From assembly GCF_026898095.1 (NCBI RefSeq), contig NZ_CP114015.1, positions 1,860,001-1,924,000 on the forward strand: 64,000 nt of DNA, given 5' to 3'. This DNA comes from Arthrobacter sp. ATA002. GTDB taxonomy: Bacteria > Actinomycetota > Actinomycetes > Actinomycetales > Micrococcaceae. Numbering within the stretch: position 1 is the first letter of the stretch; every line of letters begins with the position of its first letter. This document shows, one piece after another, positions 9,412-18,227 of this stretch. The translations under genes and the position numbers were made by a program. Below the pieces are notes generated by a model. The model had not been told where the DNA came from. It saw only the letters and a list, made by a program, of their open reading frames with translations, and did not search any database.

Positions 9412-10811
9412 ATGAGTGAACATTACGACGTCGTGGTCCTGGGAGCCGGTCCCGGCGGCTACGTGGCGGCCATCCGGGCGGCCCAGCTGGGGCTGAGTGT
9501 GGCTGTGGTGGAGGAAAAGTACTGGGGCGGCGTGTGCCTGAATGTCGGCTGCATTCCTTCCAAGGCCCTGCTGCGCAACGCCGAGCTGTCCCAGATCTTC
9601 ACCAACCAGGCAAAGACGTTCGGCATGACCGGAGACGTGAGCTTCGACTTCGGCGCTGCCTTTGACCGCAGCCGACAGGTGGCTGACGGCCGCGTCAAGG
9701 GCGTGCACTTCCTCATGAAGAAGAACAAGATCACCGAGTATGACGGCCACGGGGTGTTCACCGATGACCACACCCTTGAGGTCAGCCTGTCAAAGGGCGG
9801 CACGGAGACGGTCACCTTTGACAACGCCATCATTGCCACCGGAACCTATGTGCGGCTGCTGCCCGGGGTGGAGCTCTCCGACAATGTGGTGACGTACGAA
9901 GCGCAGATTATGGACCGGGATTTGCCCAAGAAGCTGGTGATTGTTGGAGCCGGTGCCATTGGCATGGAATTCGCGTACGTGCACCGCAGCTACGGGGTGG
10001 ACGTAACGATCATTGAGTTCCTGGACCGGGCGCTGCCCAACGAGGACGCCGATGTTTCAAAGGAAATCACCAAGCAGTACAAGAAGATGGGCGTGCCCAT
10101 CCTGACGTCCACCAAGGTGGAAACGGTCACGGATAACGGCTCCTCGGTAACCGTCACGTACACGGACAAGGACGGCAAGGAAGGTTCCATCGACGCAGAC
10201 CGGGTCATGATGTCCATCGGTTTTGCCCCCCGGACCGAAGGTTACGGGCTGGAGAAGACGGGGTTCAGCTCACCGACCGCGGCGCGATCGGCATCGACGA
10301 GTTCATGCGCACGAACGTTCCGCACATCTACGCCATTGGTGACGTGACCGCGAAGCTGCAGCTCGCCCATGTGGCTGAAGCGATGGGAGTCGTCGCTGCG
10401 GAAACCATTGGAAAAGCGGAAACCATGGGGCTGGGCGATTACCGCATGATGCCCCGTGCCACCTTCTGCCAGCCGCAGATTGCCAGCTTTGGGCTCACCG
10501 AGCAGCAGGCCCGCGACGAAGGCTACGACGTGGTGGTGAGCATGTTTCCCTTTACCGCCAACGGCAAGGCCCATGGCCTGGGCGAGCCCGTCGGATTCGT
10601 AAAACTCGTGGCCGACAAGGAACACCTGGAGCTCCTGGGCGGACACTTGATCGGTCCCGACGTTTCCGAACTGCTCCCGGAGTTGACGCTTGCGCAGAAG
10701 TGGGACCTGACCGCCTACGAACTGGCACGGAACGTACACACGCACCCAACGCTCAGCGAAGCACTCCAGGAAGCGTTCCATGGCCTGACCGGGCACATGA
10801 TCAACTTTTGA
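9412..10811 (+). pseudogene. lpd: Dihydrolipoamide dehydrogenase, frameshifted
   Basis: Flavoprotein E3 subunit that reoxidises dihydrolipoamide in pyruvate and 2-oxoglutarate dehydrogenase complexes. The FAD motif [15 protein letters not shown] begins near residue 10, the redox disulfide is CLNVGC, the NAD motif is [11 protein letters not shown], and the C-terminal dimer domain ends with [17 protein letters not shown], holding the catalytic His-Glu. The frame breaks at the G run 10260-10263, one G short; with it the text reads [19 protein letters not shown] and the protein has 466 residues. This enzyme is normally needed for respiration, so an assembly error is the likely cause. Start ATG follows AAAAGGAG. 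Confidence 0.9.
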
Positions 10812-10820
10812 GGCATGCCG

Positions 10821-10847
10821 CTGTCCGGGGCGGGCGGTGCCGGACAG
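10821..10847 (+). terminator. Hairpin after lpd
   Basis: Perfect 8-bp inverted repeat CTGTCCGG / CCGGACAG around an 11-base loop, starting ten bases after the lpd stop. There is no T run, as is common for actinobacterial terminators, so its function as terminator is inferred from stem strength and position. Confidence 0.45.
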
Positions 10848-10945
10848 GACGGCACCGCGCACCCCGGCGTGGACGCGTAAATCTTGACACTCCGGGTGCC
10901 GGAGCGAACCCTGAGAACAGGGGTGGTTCAGGGTAGGGCTGTGCC

Positions 10946-12721
10946 GTGAGAACAAGCAGAATCATCATGCTGGTCATTGGAAGCCTGTTGATCCTGATGG
11001 GTCTGGGCTTGGCGGCAGGAGCGGCGGCGGTGGGCGTGCTGAATGCCCGCCAAAGCGATGACGGATTCCTGTCCCTGCCGGAGGGCGTCTACGAAGTGGA
11101 CACCTACGCGATCACCACTCCGGAGATCGAGGTTGGTCCGGGCGTACGGGCAGAGGACGCCGTTGGCACACTGCAGATAGAGGGAAGGGCGACGGACGCC
11201 GGCACTGACCTGTTTATCGGGATCGGCCCGGAAGCGGCAGTGGAACAGTACCTCCTGGACGTGCAGCACAGCGAGCTGCAGGAGGTCAGCTTCGATCCGT
11301 TCCGGGCCTACTATGAGGAACGGCAGGGCAGCGCCCCCGCAGAGCTCCCGGGAAACGAGGACTTCTGGGTGGCCAGCACCAGCGGCAGCGGCGAACAGTC
11401 CCTGGAATGGAACCTGGACGACGGGGACTGGACCGTTGTGGTGATGAACGCCGACGGTAGCAGCCCCGTGTCGGCGCAGCTGCAGATCGGCGCCCGCACC
11501 AGTCTGCTGGGGCCGTTGACCTGGATCCTGCTGATCAGCAGCATCGTCCTCCTTGTTGCCGGCATCGGACTGGCCGTCGCGGGCGCAGCAGGACTGCGGC
11601 GGCGTTCGGCTGGCCCCGGGGGGCCTTACGGAAGCTACTCCTCGGCCGGCCTGCCCGGGCAACCCGGAGGGCCGGCGCATGTCGGGCCGGGCCCGGCCGG
11701 TGCGGACAGCGGGTCGGGTCCGGATATGCCGGCGCCTGCGCCGCAGACGTATGGACAGATGCAGGACCGCTACGGCCGGGAACAGCAGGCAGCAGGCCGC
11801 AGCGGACCGGGCGGCAGGGCCGGTGCGGCGGTTGGCGCTTCCGCGGCTGGAGCAACAGCGGCGGGAGCAACCGCCACCGGCCGTTCCGCCGTCGGGCCCG
11901 GACTGGGAGTACGGGATCCGGGACTGGCCGGTCCCCGCTACCCGGCGCGCTTGTACGGTGAGCTGGATCCCGGTGTGTCCCGCTGGATGTGGCTGGTGAA
12001 ATGGTTCCTGGCCATCCCGCATTACATCGTGCTCTTCTTCCTGTGGATTGCCTTCTTTGTGTCCACGGTGATCGCCGGGATCGTGATCCTGTTTACCGGG
12101 CGTTATCCGCGCGGTCTGTTTGACTTCAATGTGGGCGTGGTCCGCTGGAGCTGGCGGGTGACGTTCTATGCCACCCGCGTGCTGGGCACCGACAGGTATC
12201 CGCCATTCACGCTGGAACGCACCGACTACCCCGCCGACTTCAGTGTCGACTATCCGCGCAACCTTTCGCGCTGGCTGGTCCTGGTGAAGTGGTGGCTGCT
12301 GGTGATTCCGCAGGCGCTGGTGGTCAGCGCGATCACCGAGGGGACGCTCGTGGTCAACCGGTTCTGGCGCGGCGGCGCTGCCGGCGACTTGGGTGACGGC
12401 GACTGGACCCGCTGGGGCGCGGGCATGTGGCAGGGCGGAGATGACGGATGGGCCGACGGCGTGTATACCACGGTGAGCCGGCAGGGCCTCTCTCTCCTGG
12501 GCCTTCTGGTGCTCATCGCCGCGCTCACGCTGCTGTTCACCGGGCGCTATCCGCGCCAACTGTTCAACCTGCTCATGGGACTGAACCGCTGGACCTACCG
12601 GGTCCTCGCCTATGCGGCCCTCATGCGGGATGAGTATCCGCCGTTCCGCCTCGACCAGGGTCCGGCCGACCGCCGGGATGAGGCAGCCGGACTTGGACGG
12701 CCGGGGCCGGACAGAGGGTAG
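10946..12721 (+). CDS. DUF4389 domain-containing membrane protein
   Basis: A 591-residue membrane protein. An N-terminal helix (IIMLVIGSLLILMGLGLAAG) is followed by an extracytoplasmic region of about 160 residues, a second helix (LLGPLTWILLISSIVLLVAG) and a long Gly/Ala/Pro-rich linker. Then come two DUF4389 units with the characteristic RWMWLVKWFLAIPHYIVLFF, FTGRYPRGLFDF and DRYPPF, repeated as FTGRYPRQLFNLLMGLNRWTYR and DEYPPF. DUF4389 proteins are common in actinobacteria and have no assigned function. The gene starts at GTG; a TTGACA box lies about 56 bases upstream without a convincing -10. Family call is firm, role unknown. Confidence 0.88.
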   Translation: MRTSRIIMLVIGSLLILMGLGLAAGAAAVGVLNARQSDDGFLSLPEGVYEVDTYAITTPEIEVGPGVRAEDAVGTLQIEGRATDAGTDLFIGIGPEAAVEQYLLDVQHSELQEVSFDPFRAYYEERQGSAPAELPGNEDFWVASTSGSGEQSLEWNLDDGDWTVVVMNADGSSPVSAQLQIGARTSLLGPLTWILLISSIVLLVAGIGLAVAGAAGLRRRSAGPGGPYGSYSSAGLPGQPGGPAHVGPGPAGADSGSGPDMPAPAPQTYGQMQDRYGREQQAAGRSGPGGRAGAAVGASAAGATAAGATATGRSAVGPGLGVRDPGLAGPRYPARLYGELDPGVSRWMWLVKWFLAIPHYIVLFFLWIAFFVSTVIAGIVILFTGRYPRGLFDFNVGVVRWSWRVTFYATRVLGTDRYPPFTLERTDYPADFSVDYPRNLSRWLVLVKWWLLVIPQALVVSAITEGTLVVNRFWRGGAAGDLGDGDWTRWGAGMWQGGDDGWADGVYTTVSRQGLSLLGLLVLIAALTLLFTGRYPRQLFNLLMGLNRWTYRVLAYAALMRDEYPPFRLDQGPADRRDEAAGLGRPGPDRG

Positions 12722-12739
12722 GAACCGTCGCGGGTGCTG

Positions 12740-12981
12740 TGCGCCGGCTGGACGTGCACCTTCACTGACCCATTTCATGCCCAGCCGCCAGCTGAGTAAG
12801 GGGATGAACCCAGCGAACGAAAGCATCACCGCCCAGTAGAGGATCTGCGTGCCGCTCGGAGCGCCTGCAGGGTGAAACACGTCCTGCGCGGTGAGTACTC
12901 CTGTCACCCGAAAATGAACGAGGCCGCAGCGATCGCCGCTCCGATCAGTGCGGCGTGGAGAGATTCTTTGTGCTCCAGCAT
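12740..12981 (-). pseudogene. Small two-helix membrane protein, frameshifted
   Basis: Reading on the minus strand from ATG at 12981, with AGGAG seven bases upstream, gives MLEHKESLHAALIGAAIAAA and on to SFIFG, then a stop. One base later the adjacent frame continues VTGVLTAQDVFHPAG and TQILYWAVMLSFAGFIPLLS to WRLGMKWVSEGARP. The junction is the CCC run at 12907-12909 (GGG on the gene strand), one base short of a continuous frame. Joined, it is a protein with two membrane helices. Its natural stop is not clear, because the open frame runs on into the antisense of the DUF4389 gene. No family recognised. Confidence 0.5.
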
Positions 12982-13004
12982 GCTTGGCTCCTACGTGGGC
13001 AGTA

Positions 13005-13198
13005 GATCAAATAGTCGAAAGAGCACACATGCTTGGCATGAATCAGGTCATGGCCGTCTGCGCGTCCGACAACACCGCATCAATAAGAACTTTCGAGCAC
13101 CAGGGTGGCGTTCTGGATCAAACAGAAACGAGAGCGCGGTCAGGCGCTATTGGATCCAGACCCGATCACCGCACGAGTCGGCTCACCCGGGCCCCTGA
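13005..13198 (+). pseudogene. GNAT acetyltransferase C-terminal remnant
   Basis: Fragment of an acetyltransferase: the frame reads VERAHMLGMNQVMAVCASDN then ASIRTFEHQGGVLD, the usual last third of a GNAT fold. The following frame carries NESAVRRYWIQ, matching the standard ending of such proteins (RRYWI). The N-terminal two thirds, including the acetyl-CoA loop, are absent. Both truncated and frameshifted, so this looks like real decay. It lies in a stretch whose base use is less GC-rich than its surroundings. Confidence 0.45.
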
Positions 13199-13341
13199 GC
13201 CCTGCGGTGAAGGATCGGTTACCAGACACTCGCAGCCAATCCCGGAGTCTTTATCTCTGGTGCAAAAGCGACACGCTACGGCCCCTCACCGTATGGACGT
13301 GGGCGGATGGAAAGGCACCAACTTCTGAGTAGGGTGGGTTG

Positions 13342-13692
13342 ATGACGACAGGACTCTCGCGTGTTCTGACGGCCGCCACAGTCGTTCTACTGGGGGCACT
13401 CCTGCTGATCTCGATACTGGACCAAGCGACTGAGGCTGACCTGGGGCGGTGGAGCAGGTCGCTCGCAGCCGCCTTCGGGGTACTTATCCTGATTCGCGTA
13501 TTATCCGGTATCCGTTCTTGGCGTTCGAGGATTGCCGCTCCAATTATCAGTTCGGCGTCCGTTCAATCGAGAATCTTCGGCTTCACCCCGGGAGGCTCAA
13601 TGGTTGAACACTCCAGCGGGCCAACCGCCACAACATCACATGTCGAACCCCATGCAGATCTTCGAGGCAGTCAAGGTGCGGATCCCGAATAA
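13342..13692 (+). CDS. Small hypothetical membrane protein
   Basis: A 116-residue frame starting ATG after AGGGTGGG. The first half has two hydrophobic stretches (VLTAATVVLLGALLLISIL and AAAFGVLILIRVLSG) separated by a short polar turn, so it should sit in the membrane; the second half is Ser/Gly-rich with no recognised motif and could be out-of-frame read-through. No family recognised. Neighbouring sequence is decayed, so this may itself be a fragment. Confidence 0.4.
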   Translation: MTTGLSRVLTAATVVLLGALLLISILDQATEADLGRWSRSLAAAFGVLILIRVLSGIRSWRSRIAAPIISSASVQSRIFGFTPGGSMVEHSSGPTATTSHVEPHADLRGSQGADPE

Positions 13693-13999
13693 CGAGCCGG
13701 TGCTCCGGCTAAAGACTTGTTGGGTTTGCTAGCCACGCGGCCAAAACGCCAAATGCGCCACTTGCTGGCGCCGAAATGAGGGAAGGCGGCGAGCGATAGG
13801 GAGGCCCGGTATTTGATGGCTAACGGAGAACCGGGCGCATATCGGAGGGCATGAAGGGTGTTTTCCCTCACGGGAAACACGGCGAGAACGCGCGGGTGAA
13901 CGGCGGAAGCCGCTGCCGGCCGCACGGGGTGTGACGGCGGTCCGTCTGCTCGGTCACAGCCGGTCAACCACGCCGCCCGCGGCTGGATAGTCTGGGAAT
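13693..13999. other. Intergenic stretch without a recognisable gene
   Basis: About 300 bases between the small membrane protein and the thioesterase. The only structure noticed is a hairpin at 13858-13880 (GTGTTTTCCC / GGGAAACAC, one bulged T). A minus-strand frame of 98 residues crosses the region but lacks a ribosome site and any family signature. Confidence 0.4.
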
Positions 14000-14440
14000 A
14001 TGGACCTCGAAAACATTAATTTTCATACCCGGAAGTGGGTCCGTCCCGAAGATCTCAATGCCAACGGCACCCTGTTTGGCGGCAGTCTTCTGCGATGGAT
14101 TGATGAAGAAGCAACTATCTACGCCATCCTCCAGATGGGCAACGGCCGCGTGGTCACCAAGTTTATGTCGGAGATCAACTTCGTCAGTTCCGCCCAGCAG
14201 GGCGACATGATTGAAATGGGACTGCGGGCCACGAAGTTCGGCCGGACCTCACTGACCATGCGCGCCGAAGTGCGCAACATGATCACCCGCCGGAGCATCC
14301 TCACGATTGACCGCATTGTGTTTGTCAGCCTGGACGGGCACGGCCACCCCATGCCCCACGGCTTCACCGAAATAACCTACGACCGCGACCGGCTGCCCGA
14401 CCACCACATTCCTCCGGTGGCGTTCGACGCTCACGCCTGA
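14000..14440 (+). CDS. Acyl-CoA thioesterase, hotdog fold
   Basis: A 146-residue hotdog-fold protein of the YciA/BFIT acyl-CoA thioesterase type, releasing free acid and CoA. The motif NANGTLFGGSLLRWIDEEA holds the acidic catalytic position, and KFMSEINFVSSAQQGDMIEM is the second conserved strand typical of this group. Length matches a single-domain thioesterase. Nothing in the flanks forms an operon with it. The call is firm at family level; chain-length preference cannot be inferred. Confidence 0.88.
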   Translation: MDLENINFHTRKWVRPEDLNANGTLFGGSLLRWIDEEATIYAILQMGNGRVVTKFMSEINFVSSAQQGDMIEMGLRATKFGRTSLTMRAEVRNMITRRSILTIDRIVFVSLDGHGHPMPHGFTEITYDRDRLPDHHIPPVAFDAHA

Positions 14441-14705
14441 CGCCCAGCCGGCGCCGCCGCCTAACCCCGCTGCATAACCCAACACCGGCGGCATTTCCGC
14501 GTCGCGGAACGGGCGCCGGACGCCTGTTCCGCGTCCGCTATTTTCCCGCCGGAAGGTCCGCAGGCCGCTGCAGGGAAGCCAGGGGAAGGCCGTCATGGGA
14601 TACTCGACGCAGCAGCAACGCCCATGACGGAAGCCCGGTAACGACGGCGGCGCGGCACCGCCCGCTGGGCCCGCCGACCGGAACCCGGGCTGGAACGGAG
14701 CCTGC

Positions 14706-15755
14706 ATGCCGGAACCCGCCCACCTGGGAATCGATTCGCTGATCGGCGACTGGCTCGACCATCCCACCGGACGAACTGTCCTGATTGACCTGCTGGCCCG
14801 GCGGAGTCCGGATGCCCGGGCACTCTATGCCATGCGCATGCTGCCGCTCTCCGCCCTGGTGACCGTCAGCGGCGGCGTCGTCACCACCGACTATCTACAC
14901 CTCATGGTGCAGGCGGCCAACAAGCTCATCGACCTGAAGCCGGGGCACTCTGCCACCGCGCACCTCTTTCCGTCCGCTGCGCCGCCGGCACCCAACGACT
15001 GGGAGGAGCCCATCGTTGAGGGAAGGTTCCACGGCAAAACGGTGGTGGTCTCGGGAGCTGCATCGGGCATCGGCCGGGCCACGGTACTCCGGGTTGCCCG
15101 CGAAGGCGGGCACGTGCTGGCCATTGACCTCAGTACCCTGCGGATGGAAGCGCTCCTGGAGGAAAACCCGGAGCTGGACATCACCGGCGTCGTGGCGGAC
15201 ATCTCCAACCAGGAGGACGTCAACAAAATTGCGGTCCAGGCGAGGGGACGGGTGGACGGGCTTGCGGTGGTCGCCGGAATCGCAGACAACATGGTGGCCC
15301 TTCACGAGGTGGAGGACGAGCTGTGGGAAAGCGTGTTCAGGATCAACGTTGACGGCCCTTTCCGGCTCTCTCGGGCCATCATTCCGCTGATGCTTGCCCG
15401 CGGCAGTGGATCGATCGTGAATGTTTCCTCCCAGGCGGGCCTGCGCGGTTCCATTGCCGGAGCCGCCTACACGGCGTCCAAGCACGCGGTTATCGGACTC
15501 ACGCGCAGCGCCGCTTACATCTACAGTCCGCGCGGAATCCGCGTGAACGCCGTCATCCCGCGGCCGACCAGGTCCGCGCTGGAATCGAACTACGGATCGC
15601 TCGGCGGAGCGGGACCGCTGCCGTCGCCGACCTTCACCTCACCGGAAATAGAGTCGGCGCAGGTCGCTTCGCCCATGACCTACCTGCTCAGCGACGACGC
15701 CGCCAACGTCACCGGCGCCATCCTGCCGGCGGACGAAGGCTGGGGCGTGGCGTGA
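14706..15755 (+). CDS. SDR oxidoreductase with an N-terminal GH3-tail-like module
   Basis: A 349-residue protein. Residues from about 107 form a classical short-chain dehydrogenase: TVVVSGAASGIGRA nucleotide motif, the VVAGIADN segment in the place of NNAG, IVNVSSQAG, and catalytic YTASK. The first 100 residues are not part of a normal SDR. They read SLIGDWLDHPTGRTVL and later MLPLSALVTVSGG, closely resembling the C-terminal tail of the beta-glucosidase encoded by the convergent next gene (SIEEWLADP, MPLNRLARF). The start ATG has GGAG six bases upstream, so the extension appears genuinely translated. The stop is three bases from that gene's stop. Substrate unknown. Confidence 0.87.
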   Translation: MPEPAHLGIDSLIGDWLDHPTGRTVLIDLLARRSPDARALYAMRMLPLSALVTVSGGVVTTDYLHLMVQAANKLIDLKPGHSATAHLFPSAAPPAPNDWEEPIVEGRFHGKTVVVSGAASGIGRATVLRVAREGGHVLAIDLSTLRMEALLEENPELDITGVVADISNQEDVNKIAVQARGRVDGLAVVAGIADNMVALHEVEDELWESVFRINVDGPFRLSRAIIPLMLARGSGSIVNVSSQAGLRGSIAGAAYTASKHAVIGLTRSAAYIYSPRGIRVNAVIPRPTRSALESNYGSLGGAGPLPSPTFTSPEIESAQVASPMTYLLSDDAANVTGAILPADEGWGVA

Positions 15756-15758
15756 CGC

Positions 15759-18077
15759 TCAGGCGTTCCGCCGGCGGTTCAGTTCCGCTTCGAGCTGCTG
15801 CAGCAGAGTTGGCGTGACCGGGCTGCCGGGGAAGCGTGCGAGCCGGTTAAGCGGCATGCTGCCCACCAGCGCCAGGGATGCGGCGAGCTGCGCGCCGCCA
15901 GCCGCGCCGCCGGCTGCTCCGGCGGATTCCGGTTGGCTTCCCGGAGCGGAACCGGTCATTGCGCTGACCAGCGCGGCCGCGGCCTCCGGATCCGCCAGCC
16001 ACTCTTCAATGGAGGATCCGGTGCCCAGGGATGGGGCAGGCACGGTGCCGTCCAGGGCGGCGACTCCTGCCAGCCGGATGTCCCTGGAGGACGCGCCCAC
16101 CTCAAGCCGGTATTCCCCCGCATCCGCTACCCAGCCTTCGGTGCCGGAGTCATAGCGCGAGAGGGCCCGGACATCCAGGCGGAATTCCACGCGCCGTGAC
16201 TCACCCGGCTCCAGGTGCACCTTCTCGAATCCTCGCAGCTCCCGCCGCGGATACAGCGGGCGCTGCCCGCCGCCGCCGTCGGCCTCGGGCGCACCGGAAT
16301 ACAGCTGCACGACGTCGCTGCCGCTGCGGGCTCCGGTGTTGGTGAGGGTGAGCGCAACCTCGACCCGCTGTCCGGCTCCGGCGCCGTCGGTACTGACGTG
16401 CAGGTCGGAGTAATTGAAGGTGGTGTACGAGTAGCCGTGCCCGAAGGGGTACGCGACCTCCATCCCGCGGGTGTCGTACCAGCGGTACCCCACCAATAGC
16501 CCCTCGCCGTACCGGACCGTCCCGCCCTCGCCGGGGTAGTTGCCGTAGGCGGGGGTGTCGGAGAGCCGCAGCGGAACGGTTTCTGCCAACCGGCCCCCGG
16601 GTTCCTCCACGCCCAGCAGCACATCGGCGATGGCGCTTCCGCCGGCCTCACCGGGAAGCCACGTTTCCAGGACCGCCGGCACCGACGCTGCCCATCCCAT
16701 GGCCACCACGCCGCCGTTGGCCAGCACCACCACGGTCCGCGGGTTTGCGGCGGCGACGGCGGCAAGCACCTCCAGCTGGGTATCCGGCAGGTCCAGGCTG
16801 GTCCGGTCGTATCCCTCGGATTCCGCAGCCTCGGGCAGTCCCAGGAACACGACGGCGGTGTCGGCTGCTGCTGCAGCCGCGGCAGCCGTTTCGGCCAGGT
16901 CTTCCCCTGCGCAGGGGGAGTCCGGTGACAGCACATAGCCCGGTTCGAACAGCAGCGCGGGGACCTGCTCCTGCAGCGCATCCAGGGGCGTCACCAGCTG
17001 TACCGGGTTGACCCGGGAGGATCCGCTGCCCTGGTACCGGGGCGTGCGGGCCAGTTCCCCGATGACCGCCAGGGTGCCGCCGGATGGCAGGGGAAGGATG
17101 CCGCCGTCGTTCTGCAGCAGCACCATGGATGCGGCGGCGGCCCGGCGGGCCAGCTCGTGGTGCGCCGCGTAATTCCCGTCCGCGGCTGTTGCGGCTGCCG
17201 AACCGGCGTGCCCGGGTGCGGCACGGCGCACCAGGGCCAGGATCCGCTCGACCGAAGTGTTGACCTGCTCCTCCGAGACGGTGCCCGCCTCCAGGCCGGC
17301 AGCCAGTTCCGCCGTGCCCAGCCCGGCGCTGGACGGCATTTCCAGGTCGAGGCCCGCTGCGAGCGCTGCGGCCCGGTCAGTCACCGCGCCCCAGTCGGAG
17401 ACAACCACGCCTTCATACCCCCAGGTGTCCCGCAGCACGGTCCCGAGCAGCCAGGGGTTTTCCGCGGCATGCAGGCCGTTGACCTTGTTATAGGCGGCCA
17501 TGACGGTCCACGGCCGGGCACCGCGGACCACTATCTCGAAGGCGCGGAGATATATTTCATGCAGCGTCCGCTGATCGACGACGGCATCGACCCGCATTCG
17601 GTCCGTTTCCTGGTTGTTTGCCGCAAAATGCTTGGGGCTGGCACCCACGCCTTCGGCCTGGACCGCGGCCGTCCATGCAGCGCCCAGTTCCCCGGCGAGC
17701 AGCGGGTCTTCCGAAAAGTACTCGAAGTTGCGTCCGCACAACGGTGTGCGCTTAATGTTCAGCCCCGGCCCCAGCAGGACGTCGACACCCTGGGCGCGGG
17801 CCTCGCGGGCGGCGGCGGTCCCCAGCTCGGCGAGCAGGCCGCGGTCCCAGGAACACGCCGTCGCGCATTCCGCCGGAAAACAGGTGGCCGGAACCGACTC
17901 TCCCAGGCCCAGCCCGCCGCGGTCGCCGGCCGGACGCCGGACGCCGTGCGGCCCGTCGGAAAGAACAAGGGCCGGTATCCCGTGCGCGGGCAGGGACGCC
18001 GTTTCCCAGAATCCGGCCCCTGACAGCAGTTCGAGCTTTTCCGCCAGGCTCAGGTCCGGCATGGCTGGAATCTCCAC
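15759..18077 (-). CDS. Glycoside hydrolase family 3 beta-glucosidase
   Basis: A 772-residue GH3 enzyme that removes terminal beta-linked glucose from oligosaccharides or aryl glucosides; no signal peptide, so cytoplasmic. The N-terminal TIM barrel has GPGLNIKRTPLCGRNFEYFS and KHFAANNQE, and the nucleophile Asp is in GVVVSDWGAV. The second domain carries AVIGELARTPRYQGSGSS, and a fibronectin-III-like domain follows YGNYPGEGGTVRYGEGLLVG. The last 90 residues, after an Ala/Gly-rich linker, form the module also found on the neighbouring SDR. GTG at 18077 is chosen because GAGGAGG lies five bases upstream; an open frame continues further upstream without a site. Confidence 0.92.
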   Translation of the reverse strand: MEIPAMPDLSLAEKLELLSGAGFWETASLPAHGIPALVLSDGPHGVRRPAGDRGGLGLGESVPATCFPAECATACSWDRGLLAELGTAAAREARAQGVDVLLGPGLNIKRTPLCGRNFEYFSEDPLLAGELGAAWTAAVQAEGVGASPKHFAANNQETDRMRVDAVVDQRTLHEIYLRAFEIVVRGARPWTVMAAYNKVNGLHAAENPWLLGTVLRDTWGYEGVVVSDWGAVTDRAAALAAGLDLEMPSSAGLGTAELAAGLEAGTVSEEQVNTSVERILALVRRAAPGHAGSAAATAADGNYAAHHELARRAAAASMVLLQNDGGILPLPSGGTLAVIGELARTPRYQGSGSSRVNPVQLVTPLDALQEQVPALLFEPGYVLSPDSPCAGEDLAETAAAAAAAADTAVVFLGLPEAAESEGYDRTSLDLPDTQLEVLAAVAAANPRTVVVLANGGVVAMGWAASVPAVLETWLPGEAGGSAIADVLLGVEEPGGRLAETVPLRLSDTPAYGNYPGEGGTVRYGEGLLVGYRWYDTRGMEVAYPFGHGYSYTTFNYSDLHVSTDGAGAGQRVEVALTLTNTGARSGSDVVQLYSGAPEADGGGGQRPLYPRRELRGFEKVHLEPGESRRVEFRLDVRALSRYDSGTEGWVADAGEYRLEVGASSRDIRLAGVAALDGTVPAPSLGTGSSIEEWLADPEAAAALVSAMTGSAPGSQPESAGAAGGAAGGAQLAASLALVGSMPLNRLARFPGSPVTPTLLQQLEAELNRRRNA

Positions 18078-18227
18078 GTGCGCCTCCTCGTCGATGGGCT
18101 CCGAGTCTAAGCCGCGCCCCGGAGCGGTGAAAGGGTGCACGGGCCCTGTTCCCGGGTTCGCGGGAGCCTTAGGGTTCAAGTACGGCTGCAGGTGTTCATG
18201 GCCTTGCCGCCGGGACGGGAGCTACGT

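Noticed and set aside
10928..12740. Long minus-strand frame under the DUF4389 gene
   Set aside because: Only its first part (after 12907) looks like protein, and that was annotated separately; the rest is antisense.
13671..13967. 98-residue minus-strand frame before the thioesterase
   Set aside because: No ribosome site, biased composition, no recognisable motif.
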